From NCBI RefSeq assembly GCF_019097595.1, contig NC_080732.1:2448354-2512353 (forward strand): 64,000 bases of DNA, read 5' to 3'. Shown one piece after another: positions 36,661-48,089 of this stretch; within the stretch, counting starts at the first letter, position 1; each line of letters opens with the position of its first letter. The stretch is from Hemibagrus wyckioides (lineage: Eukaryota; Chordata; Actinopteri; Siluriformes; Bagridae). Below the pieces are notes generated by a model, which saw only the letters and a program-made list of their open reading frames with translations, did no database searches and was not told the origin of the DNA. The position numbers and the translations under genes are program-made.

Positions 36661-36910
36661 AAGTGAAGGTCGTTGTGTTGTTGTAAACGGCCCAGCGTCC
36701 CTGCAGCGTCTGCATTAGCGTGTCTCTGATCCTGACGTGTGGAATCGCTCCACTCGCATGCTGCTTTGTGTCTTCGCAGTCCTGCGGCGCGAGAGCGCTG
36801 AAGTTTGCCGTGTATAATACATGCTAATTCAATTATTTCTCCAGCTCTCTTTGTGCCTTTAACAAACAGTTGCTTAGCAACAGAATTGGATCAAGAGACG
36901 TTCTTCTTTT
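36661..36910. promoter_or_regulatory. Candidate regulatory block with palindromic X-box-like site
   Basis: Repeat-free. GTTGCTTAGCAAC at 36869-36881 is a perfect 13-bp palindrome resembling RFX X-box motifs, next to ATGCTAATTCAATTATT homeodomain words. Confidence 0.35.
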
Positions 36911-38681
36911 TTTCCCCCTCACCCTGTAGCAATTTCATCATTTCAAAGTGGTCACTTCATACCAATTAGTGCTTGTTCTTCATGTGAGAGTGCCTGGTGT
37001 GGCTGTGCGCCACGCTCCGTCCTGCCCCGGGGCATGATGAGAATAATGATGTACACACTCTGCAGAGAGGACGGACTTACCTCATCTGTCTGCTGCCATG
37101 GGGTGGTGGTGTAGGTCGTCAAAACCTGTGTATGTGTGTGTGTGTGTGTGTGTGTGATGGTGTAACATGACCCTGATGATTGGAACATTTTAATTTCTCT
37201 TCGATTTGCGAGTGAATTCTTATAGAAATTCTAACACTTTCCGTTAAAGTTTCCTCATGTATTTTTCTCTCAGGAGAAAAAAGAGACTGTTAAATCTGAA
37301 TTCTTTTAGATCTCGGAGACGAGGCGTCAAGCTCAAGAAATCTCTCTTGGCTGAAACGAGTAAACTCTCAGGTCTTCACGGACATTGTTGAGTCGATGTG
37401 ATGAGCTTCATCAGTTTTTAAACAATGTTTCGCTTGGATCTCTGATTATCAATAAAATCTTTATTTGGTTGTTCATACACTTTCTACCAAAGTGTGGAAC
37501 CATCACGGTGTGTGTGTGTGTATGTGTCTGTGTGTGTCTGTGTGTGTGTGTGTGTGTGTGTATGTACACTGAATCATTTTCACACTCACAGGTAAAAACA
37601 TCTGTGAAAGAAATTTCAGTTTATTTCCGAGATGTCTGACGTTAACCGCGCGTCACGTACCGAAGATAATCTGATCAGATCCCGTCTTTAACTGACCACA
37701 TTCCATCGCTCTGGTAATCTGTTTATCTGGAGAGTTGATTTCTGTCAACAGGGGGCGCTATTATTTCTCGCTCGCAGGGATTTAAAAATGCTTGAAGGTG
37801 ATTAGGTAAGAGATTTAGAGTTCTAGTTTCGCCTCAGTGTTATAAATATTAAAGATATTTAGTAGGTGTGTGTAATAAATGACTGGAACTCACTAAAGAA
37901 GCAGGAATTATACTTTATATTATTATATCAATATATGTTTTTATTTGTGTTCGCAGGAAGCGACCCAGGTTAAAGTTTGTTTCGAATGACCACAAGGTTG
38001 TGAGTAAAACTTCTTGTTAAAACCTGTTCCATTTACTTTAATCACTTTATCTAAATCTAGCAGAATGAATAAATGTACATTTTCTCTTTATGTGAATTGG
38101 CTTTGTAAATATTTAAAGAATATAAAATGTAAAATCCACACTGTACGAATAAAAGCTGATGGTGTGTGATCTGATTTGAAGAAAAATAAAATGATAAAGT
38201 AAAAAAAATTAATAAATAAACATAATTTATCTGGGTAAATCTACAGAATTTAACAGTGTGTGTGTGTGTCTTCTGTTTACACTAGCACTGCTGATTTTGC
38301 AAGATTTCAATTTTTTCTTTTAAACACAAAATTAAAAATAAAATAAGCACCAGGATGTTTTTTTCCCCCTCATGTACATTAGCTGCGAGTGTTTTTACGT
38401 CCATGTGAAAGACATCACACTTAAATACGGCGAGGTTCCCGTAGCGTCCTGATTGATTGACACATCGATGATGCGTGTAATTTGGACAGCTTGTTGCCGA
38501 CAAATTAATTTGTCTTCGATTAATGTCAGTAATGTTAATTCCGCATACAGAAATTTCTAATAGCGTTGAGGCCTTTGAAAAAAAAAAATGACCAAAATTA
38601 ATAGGAATTAAAATGGGAATTGAATTTATTTTGGATCATGTATGAATTGGGGTAAAATGTTAGCAGTCTGTCCTGACCTGG

Positions 38682-38723
<42 letters not shown>

Positions 38724-38907
38724 TAAGGTGTTTTAAGCAAATAAAATTAAAGCTCCATTCAGAGAATAATTAGATTTGTTTTTTAAAAAGCTGCATTTAT
38801 TAATATCTAGGATTTAAAAGCCATGGTTGAGAAACATTGAGTGTCTTAAAGCTTTTAAATCTAATAATTATGTCCAGATTTTTTTCCCTATGTTAAGATA
38901 AAAGAAA
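36911..38907. other. Non-coding with microsatellites
   Basis: GT tracts at 37131-37155 and 37508-37561, (AAT)n at 38685-38722, otherwise unique AT-rich DNA. Confidence 0.55.
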
Positions 38908-38935
38908 TTCAGCACCACAGGAGCTGGACAGCGCC
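38908..38935 (+). promoter_or_regulatory. Expanded-spacing REST/NRSF site (RE1) beside mir-124
   Basis: The left RE1 half-site TTCAGCACC (38908-38916) and the right half-site GGACAGCGCC (38926-38935) are both perfect and in the same orientation. They are separated by 9 bases instead of the canonical 2, a shift of 7 that brings the half-site centres to about 18 bp. Genome-wide REST mapping in mammals described functional sites with half-site centres 16-19 bp apart. The site lies 407 bp beyond the miR-124 hairpin in its direction of transcription, and miR-124 genes are known REST targets. Binding here is inferred. Confidence 0.7.
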
Positions 38936-39340
38936 TCACTTCCATTTCCACTGCACAGTTTCCATAATCCATGTCATATAAAAATCCTGTTTTTTTTTCC
39001 TAAACATTGAACTCATCTGTAGCATTCCTTGTCACTGAGGGTGGTGTTATTACAGGAACACTGATTGTACCTTTAATATTTAAAAAAAAATTCTAACGAG
39101 CACATTTAAAGCTTTACTCTGATAACATTACCTTTTTATATATTAAAGGCACAAACGGGACAAGGAAAGAGTTTAAGCCTCATATACTGTCTGTAAATGT
39201 AACCAAAAGATCCAAACCCAGACCTATTGATAGAGTCATGTTTTATTATTATTATTTATTTTTTATTAGAAATATTAAAATGCATGAGCAGCGCTGTAAT
39301 GACTGAAGATTTTGCGCTTTGTTTAGTGTGTGATGGCGGA
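38936..39340. other. Flank of mir-124 hairpin
   Basis: AT-rich DNA between the REST site and the hairpin, probably within the primary transcript. Confidence 0.5.
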
Positions 39341-39424
39341 AGGCTCCGCTCTTGGCATTCACCGCGTGCCTTAATTGTAAGACATTAAATCAAGGTCCGC
39401 TGTGAACACGGAGAGCTAGAGTCT
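39341..39424 (-). ncRNA. mir124-2: microRNA precursor mir-124 (mir-124-2 type)
   Basis: On the minus strand the star arm CGTGTTCACAGCGGACCTTG is followed by a short loop (TTTAATGTCTTACAAT region). Then comes the exact 20-nt mature miR-124-3p, which starts TAAGGCACGCGG and ends GAATGCC, at 39354-39373. miR-124-5p is at 39389-39410. The arms pair through the lower stem (GCTCT with AGAGC, then GACTC with GAGCC). The loop length and the AAGAGCGGAGCC lower stem match vertebrate mir-124-2 rather than mir-124-1 or mir-124-3. miR-124 is the most abundant neuronal microRNA and suppresses non-neuronal transcripts, including REST-pathway members and PTBP1. It lies about 12 kb upstream of bhlhe22 on the same strand, as in human. 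It should be processed from a long non-coding host transcript whose limits are not visible. Confidence 0.97.
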
Positions 39425-39437
39425 CAGATCAATCACA

Positions 39438-39464
39438 ATCTACACACACACACACACACACACA
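39438..39464. repeat. CA microsatellite next to mir-124
   Basis: About 13 CA units beginning 14 bp outside the hairpin. Confidence 0.95.
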
Positions 39465-40300
39465 GACATTTATTCCCATAACCCACCCCCAACCACCCCC
39501 CTTCCCGACCCCCACCTTAAACCGAACTCCTGTAGAAGCGGCTGTAACATCACCGGCTCCTTTGTAAAAAAAAAAAAAAAAATCCATATTCATCCTGTTT
39601 CACGTTCCGGTGCACGACTCTCGGTCGTCTGGTCGGTATCCTGTGAGCACCGCCTTTCGTTAAGTGCTTAAAAGTGATGAGGATTGCATGGGGAAGGGGG
39701 GAGGAAAAAGAAAAGCCACACAAGCAGGCAGATTTGCCTACTTAATTGTTGGTGCTGAAACACTGCATGATGCGCAGAGAAGATGGAGGTTGCCTTCATT
39801 CGTCATCCTTTCTTTCTTTCTTTCTTTCTTTTTTTTTTGGTTCAAAAATTGAATCTGCGAGGCCATCTTGGATTTAATGGGAGATCTGCTTCAAACAGGA
39901 AATCTGATCTCTTCCAAAAAATAAAAAAATACATAAAACAATTAGAATGATGTCTTCTGGATTAAACACCTACAAAATGAAAACACACACACAAACACAC
40001 TCATTAGGTTTTTCATTAATGCTCCAGGTTCATCTTTCTATTTCTTCAGGATCGATGTAGTCGCCTGAGACGATTTAATTTTGGGAAGAAACAAAAATAC
40101 GCATTAGATCCGGAATTTCCGAAAAAACAACAACAAAAAAACAAACCCCGACACCAAATCCAAACTCGGGTGCACAGTGTGAAATTCCCAGTGTGTCCTG
40201 TCCTTTATTCCTCCTGCTCTGTGGTTCATTTTAGGGATTTATAATCGCCCTCCAACCAAACAAATACAGCATCTGGTGCGGGATGCTGCCTCGGCTGCCG
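39465..40300. other. Non-coding, likely within or upstream of the mir-124 primary transcript
   Basis: CTTT tract near 39808-39830; otherwise unremarkable. Confidence 0.5.
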
Positions 40301-40610
40301 GTAGTGACGTCACTGATCGTCTCCCTGTGTCCTTGAAAACTAAAAGTGAGGCGCGTTGCTCTGACATAATCGCTCTATTTATACACCACCATCACCACTA
40401 CCCCCTCTCCATCTCTCTGTCTCTCTTTCTCCGTCTCACTCTCTCTCACACACACACACACACAGGGATTTGTCACATTAATCACCACACTGAGAGGTCT
40501 TAAAGACGTGACCTCTTTAGATAGCCCAATATGCAAATTAGTGTTGGGTTGCAGTGTGTTCCTATTGGCTACGCCTAGAACGGATTATATAATGCACAGG
40601 ATAGGTGCGA
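40301..40610. promoter_or_regulatory. Candidate promoter/enhancer of mir-124
   Basis: A dense group of classic sites lies 0.9-1.2 kb upstream of the hairpin. It includes a perfect CRE palindrome TGACGTCA (40305-40312), a CCAAT box (about 40526-40530), a perfect POU octamer ATGCAAAT (40531-40538), an inverted CCAAT box (40564-40568) and a palindromic TTATATAA (40585-40592). The TATA-like word is symmetrical, so direction cannot be read from it; the ATTGG next to it fits a plus-strand promoter better. CREB and POU sites suit a neuronal gene. Confidence 0.45.
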
Positions 40611-41180
40611 GATTCCTTCAGGATCTCTCTCACACGCACACACACACATAGAGTACACACTGAAACACTGCACCTACGCCTGCTGACACACTCAGAAATT
40701 TTCATAGCAATCTCTTGACCTCAAAGATTCCATACAAACGCTGCCATTCGTACTTTTAAGGCCTGCTGAAGTATTCTCTAACACTCTCCAGACTACATCC
40801 CCATTAATGTTTCACGTTACTGCTAATAGCATTAGCACTCTTCAGGCTACAGCTGATGTAATGTGAAATTCAGTAAGCGGCCATCGATAGCGTAAGAAGC
40901 ACTTAAAACAGTGCAAGGCGCAAAGCTTCATACCTTTACTGAGGAGCTACTAGCAATCACATCATCAAAAGCATCATCCACATCCATATCATCATCATCA
41001 TCATCATCATTATGATTGCTTGCATGGTATTTCATGTCTTGAGAAAAAATAAAAGTGCATGATTTTTGCTGATGTTGAATAAAAATTGAACCTCAAAGAG
41101 GATCCATGCATTAAGAGACAAAGACCAAACACATTTCATAAAGAAAAAATACACAAACAACGCACTTCCTCGAGACCTGC
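40611..41180. other. Non-coding
   Basis: Short CA and ATC tracts (near 40630 and 40990-41013). No gene. Confidence 0.5.
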
Positions 41181-41960
41181 ATTAAGTTATTACACCCTAC
41201 TGCTTTAATGCACAGCCTCTGGTGATGCAGCGCTGCAAAATTCTGTCCCAGTTGTCCCACCGTCCACAATCATCTATTGTCTCTGAGAGCAGGGCGATGA
41301 TGAGGCAAGGCAGGACAAGCATCTCAAGAAAGAAAAGAAAGAAAAACGCCGCGTGCACCTTAGGATGTTTCTCAGAGCTACGAAACACAGCGTGTCTTGA
41401 TTTGTAATTACGCCTTATTGTCTTTCTCTCTTTTTTGCCTTTTTTTTGTTGTTGTTGCGGTTTCCGCATAACAATAGCAAGTGCAGCGCGCGAGCACACA
41501 CTCGCACTGATGCTGAGATTCTGGAAGAGCTTTAAATACGGAAACGGTTTTTTTTTTTTCAGATTGAATGCGCAAATAAAAAAATACCATAAAAAGACAT
41601 TTTCTAAACAATGCATTATATGAGCAGATTGCATTCCTCGATGCAGTCCTGATTTACTTACACTCGATGTTGGATGGGAGATGACGCGCGAGACGTATCC
41701 GCTATTCTTTTTCCCCGTCCATTTGTCATGGATTAAAAGCTCGCTGTTGTAGTTTTTCTTTTTCTTTTTTTTTAGCCCATTCCTGCTTCCATCGGCGGCG
41801 TGCATGTGAGTGTGTGTAGCAGGAAGCGTCCGTTGTGCGGCTTGCCCTCTGTTGGAGTGAGTCAGGGGGGCTGGAGAGCCTCTGCAAAGCATGGCTGCGC
41901 TTTTTTCCCTTTTTTCCCCCCCGAAAGAGGGCAGGTCGCTGTGTGCATTATAATGAGTTA
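41181..41960. other. Upstream mir-124 flank with unusual long minus-strand frame
   Basis: A minus-strand frame of 231 codons (41197-41892) is open without being a simple repeat, but it is low in complexity (poly-Lys and poly-Phe stretches from homopolymers) and has no known domain. It may be part of the non-coding mir-124 host transcript; I do not call it a protein gene. Confidence 0.35.
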
Positions 41961-41979
41961 AATCTCTCCCTCCCTCCCT

Positions 41980-42020
<41 letters not shown>

Positions 42021-42063
42021 TCGATCGGCAAACTCTCTCCAACACACACACACACACACACAC
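41961..42063. repeat. (CCCT)n, (CT)n and (CA)n microsatellites
   Basis: CCCT units at 41965-41988, CT to about 42014, then CA at 42042-42063. Confidence 0.9.
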
Positions 42064-42888
42064 GCTGCAATAGCTCTACTGGGAAAAAAAAGAAGCCCCT
42101 TTACCATTTACACTATTGCAGCCTCCTGTAACTGGGGTCGCCCAACGCACGAGCCCACATCCGTGGAAACATTATTAGATATCTGAGCACTAAATCATGT
42201 TTCTGACTCCGGGCTTGTTGATGATCTACTGACCTAAGTAGCATCTCCAAGACCCCCCACCCCCCTCAAAAAAAATGCAATCCGTCACCTCTAACGTTTC
42301 GTTGTTGTTGTTGTTTTTTTTTTGTTTGTTTGTTTTTTCCTGTCCTCCATCCTGAGCTGTCCATTACTGCACTGCACTACACATTCGCGCGCGCGCACGC
42401 ACGCACACACTGCACCTCTGCATCATCACTTAGTCCAACTGTATATCAGTATTTCACCGTGTAGATCCCCGTGTCTTTCTTACATCACTGTTTTGCAGCA
42501 AGTGCACGAGACCCGTTTTTTTTTTTAATGGTTATATAAGAAACCACGACACGCGCGTGCGTATTTCGGGACCAGGGCTAGCTTACTGTAATGTCACAAA
42601 GACCTCTACGTATCCTTTAACACCAAACTGGGTCGTGCATTTAGAAATGTAAACGATTTTTCCTACACGCCTTTAGCGCGCGCATAACCGCTATCTGTTT
42701 CGAATCACTGCGAAAGCTGGAAAAAAGAAAACAATCACCTGTCACAGACACACACACACACACACACACATTAATGCACATGTGATGATTCATTAATAAT
42801 TAAAGGATGCGACTTGTGCAGGCCAGATCGTTTTTCCTTTACCATTCTGCTGCTATAGAGTTTCCTGTGAACACTTTGCAGTCGTAAA

Positions 42889-42929
<41 letters not shown>

Positions 42930-43093
42930 CCGTGCCTTTGCACTGAAAGAAAGAGAGCAGGGAATTTATTTATTAAAGCCAGGTTTATTTCATTTTGACT
43001 TCAGGTCTGAGTGCGCGTGCACCAAAAGGCCTTTTCTGGCTTGAACAAAAAGCAATGCATTTTTTTAAAGCAGAATCTTTCAGCGTGAAGGTG

Positions 43094-43144
<51 letters not shown>

Positions 43145-43300
43145 AGCATTTAATATTTTTTTTGCATTAATATCAAGATATTTAAGATGAAATCTAACGT
43201 CTAAATTAAAGGCTACAATAACACTATTAGGCGGTGTACGGATAAAATGGCTGCCTGAAACTTGATGTGTTTTTTTTGTTTTTATTTTTCTTAAGAGCAC
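42064..43300. other. CpG-containing non-coding region with microsatellites
   Basis: CG-bearing words (CGCGCGCGCACGCACGCAC near 42387, ACACGCGCGTGCG near 42550), a CA tract at 42747-42771, GA at 42896-42924 and (ATT)n at 43093-43142. Probably part of the upstream regulatory domain of mir-124. Confidence 0.4.
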
Positions 43301-43981
43301 ATTGTTATTTTTTTAAATTTTTTTGTCTGTAAGAAAACCGTCTCATTGTTGGTGCCGAAACAAAGGCAGCTGCAGCGGTGAATGATGGGAGCCGAGGGTC
43401 AGTGCCTGTAGGACCCTCAGGCCCCGGAGGCGCCCCTTTTTTTCTCTCCCCGAGCGAGGTGTCGAGGCTGCGCGGGGTCACGAGCCCATTGTGCGCCATT
43501 TCCAAACAGATAAACATTTATTAATCATGCATGACCAGACGCCTGGGGTGTAGTTAAAAAAAAAATCTAAAGCTGAAGGAGGAGGTGAGAAAATGGCGGA
43601 AAGTGACTGAAGCTCCCAGTTGTGTGACCTGCGCGTGCAGCTTGAAGAAAATGTGTATGCTATGTTATATTATAAATAATTTAGTCTGGGATGTTTAATA
43701 GTTTCGTGCATGAAAGGACGTGCAAATCTTCACCGACAAGTAAGACCGAGGTTTGGGTTTGGTTGTTTGTTAATTTACGCACGCGCCAATGAAGACTAAT
43801 ACTAATAATTAATACATTTTTTTACACCTGAAATCTGAACAGTTGCGTTATTGTTGTTGTTGTGTTTTTTTCTTAACTCAGATGTTTTGATTTATTTTTT
43901 ATTTTTTCCAAAACACTCAGCCACTTATAATTCTGTGCACATCCGGGTATTTTTCTGTTTATTTTTATCCAAGAGATTTGT

Positions 43982-44028
<47 letters not shown>

Positions 44029-44400
44029 TGATGATGATGATGCTAGCTGAAATGGGAGATGGCATAACGCTTTCTGCATCTTTAATGAGATTGCACGTGC
44101 TTCTTCCGAAACTTGTCTCTTTTATTTATTTATTTATTTATTTCAGGATAACATCATATCCTCTGCGTGCCAGCTGTGGTTCTGCTGTTCAGCTGTTCCG
44201 AGTGACACACACAAACTTATTCAATTTGTTCGACTGGATTCCGCGTGAGATTGTCAAAGCGGCGATGATGATTAATGAGCGCTATACGGCGGCGGACGGG
44301 TGATAATGTGCGCGCGCGCGCTTTAATTTGTTGTCAAAACGACATCAGCGAAAGCGCGCGAGAGAGACAATCGGCGAAGCACTATTATTGGCATATCGAA
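43301..44400. promoter_or_regulatory. Candidate CpG-rich upstream promoter region of the mir-124 host
   Basis: Two GC- and CpG-rich patches (about 43330-43500 and 44230-44370) sit in AT-rich DNA 4-5 kb upstream of the hairpin. They include GAATGATGGGAGCCGAGGGTC and GCGCTATACGGCGGCGGACG. An (AAT)n(ATG)n tract lies between them at 43984-44042. CpG patches mark many vertebrate promoters. Which patch, if either, is a start site is unknown. Confidence 0.35.
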
Positions 44401-44975
44401 CTTCATTCATCACGTGCATTTTCCAAATTAAATAAATAGGCGCATAAAATAATGATAATAATAATCATAAAAAATAAAGCATCGTTCACACGCGCACGCG
44501 CACGACTGTTGAACGAAATCGTACACATTTATAGTAGGCTGTGTCATGTGTGCATGCATGGACGCTTTACTGATGAGCCAGTGATGATTAGATACCCCAG
44601 TTAACACACACACACACACACACACACAGTGGTTGCGCTTTACAGTAGCCTACAGCTGCTTTTCAATCAATTACTCATAAAAACAGAAAGCAGAAAGAAA
44701 GTAGGTCACATCGCCCAGTGCAATGCAGCCAAGAGAAAACGTGCAGCCAGAGCTCGTTTAGCTCAGTGTTTAACCCACTTTTATTTATTTGTTTATTTAT
44801 TTTTTATCCTGATGATCTATACATCTAGCTGTAATAAAACACAGGGCTTTTTTTTTTATAACCCTGCAGTGATTTGTGCAAGGATTAAAGCTGGCTAAGC
44901 CTCCCATATGGAGGGATTTTCTTTTTTTTCTTTTTTTTTATTTCCAGACGATTATTCTCATAATAGCACTGCACT

Positions 44976-45030
<55 letters not shown>

Positions 45031-45704
45031 AAACCAGATGTTTGAAGCCCTGCTTTAAAATGACTGATGCTGATGCATCATAATGTGTGCATCACTGCTG
45101 CACTGACAGCTCATTTCAAATCAACAAACAAACAAACAAGTAAACAAAAGTTGTTGATCATTTTACGTTTTTGTTTGATGTTTGAGAAACGAACAGTTCT
45201 CGATCAGTTTTCTGGATCAGTCTCTGCTTAAGCTGTTTATAGCAATATCTATAGTCCAACATGACACCTATATTTCGAAGTGTTTGTTTGTTTGTTTGTT
45301 TTTGCCTTTAAATAAAGCGTGTACGGTATGACTTGTTGAAGATGATGGTTTTGGGTTTTATGGCAAATGTCGTAACGTTTATTATTGGTGAATGGAGAAT
45401 GATCAGCATGAATGTAGAGAATGAAATCTCACGAGTTAATGACGTTATACATCATTTCTTGCTTTAAGCCTCATTTCGTCGAACCTTTTAACATGGGCTC
45501 ACGATTTCTTTTCTTTCTTTTTTTTTTTTTTTGCTTTAAGGTTGTTCCAGAATTAAACAGATCAGAATTTTTGCATCAGCAGTCTGATCTGCATGAATAT
45601 ACAATGAGTTTAAAGTGACATATAAATATTATTAATAGATAGATAGATATACTTTATAGTTACAAGATACAACACACACAAATATAAAATGTATAATTAT
45701 GTAT

Positions 45705-45708
<4 letters not shown>
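44401..45708. other. Non-coding with CA and CT microsatellites
   Basis: CA at 44605-44628, CT at 44979-45027, GATA near 45636-45649. No gene. Confidence 0.6.

Positions 45709-45797
<89 letters not shown>
45709..45797. repeat. (TA)n microsatellite
   Basis: A nearly pure TA run of about 88 bp that runs straight into the Tc1 element, whose TA target lies inside it. Confidence 0.97.
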
Positions 45798-45799
<2 letters not shown>

Positions 45800-46333
45800 A
45801 ATCAGCCATAACATTGTGAGCAGTGAGAGGTGAAGTGAATAAGACTGATGATCTCCTCATCATGGCACCTGTTAGTGGGTGGGATATATTTGGCAGTAAG
45901 TGAACATTTTGTCCTCAAAGTTGATGTTAGAAGCAGGAAAAATGGACAAGTGTAAGGATTTGAGCGAGTTTGACACGGGCCATATTGTGATGGCTAGACC
46001 ACTGGATCAGAGCATCTCCAAAACTGCAGCTCTTGTGGGGTGTTCCCGCTCTGCAGTGGTCAGTATCTATCAAAAGTGGTCCAAGGAAGGAACAGTGGTG
46101 AACCGGCGTCAGGGTCATGGGCGGTCAAGGCTCATTGATGCACGTGGGGAGTGAAGGCTGACCCGTGTCAACAGAAGAGCTACTGTTGCTCAAATTGCTG
46201 AAGAAGTTAATGCTGGTTCTGATAGAAAGGGGTCAGAATACACAGTGCAGGACGGGTCAGGACTGTTTTGGCAGCAAAAGGAGGACCAACACAATATTAG
46301 GCAGGTGGTCATAATGTTATGCCTGGTCGGTGC
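45798..46333 (+). mobile_element. Tc1/mariner transposon, internally deleted, with transposase N-terminus
   Basis: The left end CCAATCAGCCATAACATTGT and right end ATAATGTTATGCCTGGTCGG are inverted repeats. The frame at 45942-46154 encodes the transposase DNA-binding part: [20 protein letters not shown], then [20 protein letters not shown] (first helix-turn-helix), then [20 protein letters not shown] (GRPR-box-like linker), ending in a stop. The catalytic DDE domain is gone, so it cannot move by itself. The element sits in a TA microsatellite, in keeping with TA target choice. Confidence 0.9.
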
Positions 46334-46649
46334 AATAAGTTAAATTAAACGTAGCAGTGCAGATATGAAACACAGTTGTGGATATAACCATGTTTACATC
46401 AGTATTTACATTACAGTGCAGTACACATGTGCAAAGTAGCAATAGATAATAAATATGAAGAAGTTTGTATATATATATATACACGTATACCACTATTACT
46501 ATGAGACCATGGCTTCAGCTTTAAACCGCTGTCGGTTTTGCACACAAGTGAACATTTGACGGCTTCAGAAAGAAGTTCACGTTAAATCTGTAATGAATTC
46601 AGAAATTGTGCTGATTTATAAGCTGCTGGTTACACAACCCCACAGCATT
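46334..46649. other. AT-rich non-coding
   Basis: A retroposon-like phrase (GTTTACATCAGTATTTACAT) and a TA tract near 46471; not assigned. Confidence 0.45.
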
Positions 46650-46893
46650 AAATATACAACATTATTTATCTATCTGATCACACTCTCTGGTGTCAACGAG
46701 ATGAGGATCAGATTCCCTTTTTGCGTCTGGTTCCTTCCTCATATCGTCTCGGGGAGTTTTTCCTCTCCTCAGCAGCGTTGCCTCAGACTAAATAGATTTT
46801 AAAACTGAATTTTTAAATTTCTGTAAAGCAGCTTTGAGAAAAATATCTATTTATATATCTAAGTGCTAGACAAATAAAATTGAAATGAGGAAT
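46650..46893 (+). mobile_element. Retroposon 3' tail (L2/Rex-like)
   Basis: Phrases GGTTCCTTCCTCATATCGTC, GGGAGTTTTTCCTCTCCTCA, TCTGTAAAGCAGCTTTGAGA and GACAAATAAAATTGAAATGA occur in the order known from a very common teleost LINE/SINE 3' end whose tail is an imperfect TTGAA repeat. Only the tail is present. A second copy is at 56290-56575. Confidence 0.75.
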
Positions 46894-47781
46894 ATTAGTA
46901 TATAATATATATATATATTTTTACCTTTCCATCAGTGTACAGTTTGAGCAGGAAATCAGAGCATTTCAGAGATAATGAAGTGATTAGCGAGAATTAGTGC
47001 CTAATGTAAATATTCAGCGTTTTCCGCTCCTCGTTCTACATGTAGCTCCGACTAACAGACGACGTCTACATAACGTCTTGCTTTAAACTTTAAATCCATG
47101 CTTTCAAACACCAAGCTGTAACATTTCCCATCAGGAACGCGACCTTTAAGCAAAACAAACAAGATTTGCGTCAATATACGAGTCGTCGAGGCTAACGTTC
47201 GCTGGATACGTGAGAAATGGGCAATAATGAGCTTTAAACCTCAAACCCTTGGAGAGAAGCTGGCTTATTTTCTGTAGGCTCTCTCTGATCTCTGACCACT
47301 AACTACATCTTTTATCAGTTTACACTAATACATATATGTTTTGACCTTTTAAAAGAAGCTTTCTTTCAGTGTGTGAGTCACGGAGGATCGTCTGTAGGCA
47401 GTCGATAGGTGATGTGTCGGATATCTGAGAGCAATTAGTGTGAACGCAAAAAAACGCTTCTTTTTTCTCCTCTAACACGAGATCGTTCTCTTTAATGAAG
47501 GACATTGTGTAGAGTCTGCTCTGTGTTTCTTCAACAGGATTTCTCTCTCTCTCTCTCTCTTTTTTTAAACCCCTTGTCGGTCCTCCTAGATTTCCTCTGT
47601 TCCTTTCCTCCCTTTGCTCGCAGCAGCTCTGGCTCATGAAGATTATCCACATGCATGTGAAAGAATGGCGCCCGAATCTTCTCCCTCCCTCCCACGGTGA
47701 CCTAATTTGGTTGGTAATGAGCGCAGAAGATGCAGCACCTCCTCATGGCTGAAGCACATGAATAGCTGCTGGATAGCTGTG

Positions 47782-47812
<31 letters not shown>

Positions 47813-48089
47813 GGGGGGTGGTGGTGGGGATATCTGTACGACGGCAGCACAGGTCATCCAGCGGTAATTTTATGCATTAAATTCCTCATCGTGGCTCGGC
47901 TCACCCTGGACGCTGATCCGGATGTGCTTTCGTGTGTCCAAGAGGCGGCACCTAACCTTTTCTGCTTTGTCATGCCGTGCTTCCGTGGTCAGAAATGACC
48001 CAGGGGTCAAACGTACATGTCGAGGCACCTGGTCTAGTAACTGCCTCTCACACTGAGTCGGTAAATGTCAATGGGAAAAGAAAAAAATG
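46894..48089. other. Non-coding, nothing firm
   Basis: CT tract near 47549 and GT tract at 47781-47809. The 46990-47260 and 47640-47770 parts are repeat-free and could be regulatory. Confidence 0.45.

Noticed and set aside
42354..42362. REST right-half-like GAGCTGTCC
   Set aside because: No left half-site within an accepted distance.
47725..47750. Possible further REST half-site (GCAGCACC)
   Set aside because: No right half-site at canonical or expanded spacing.
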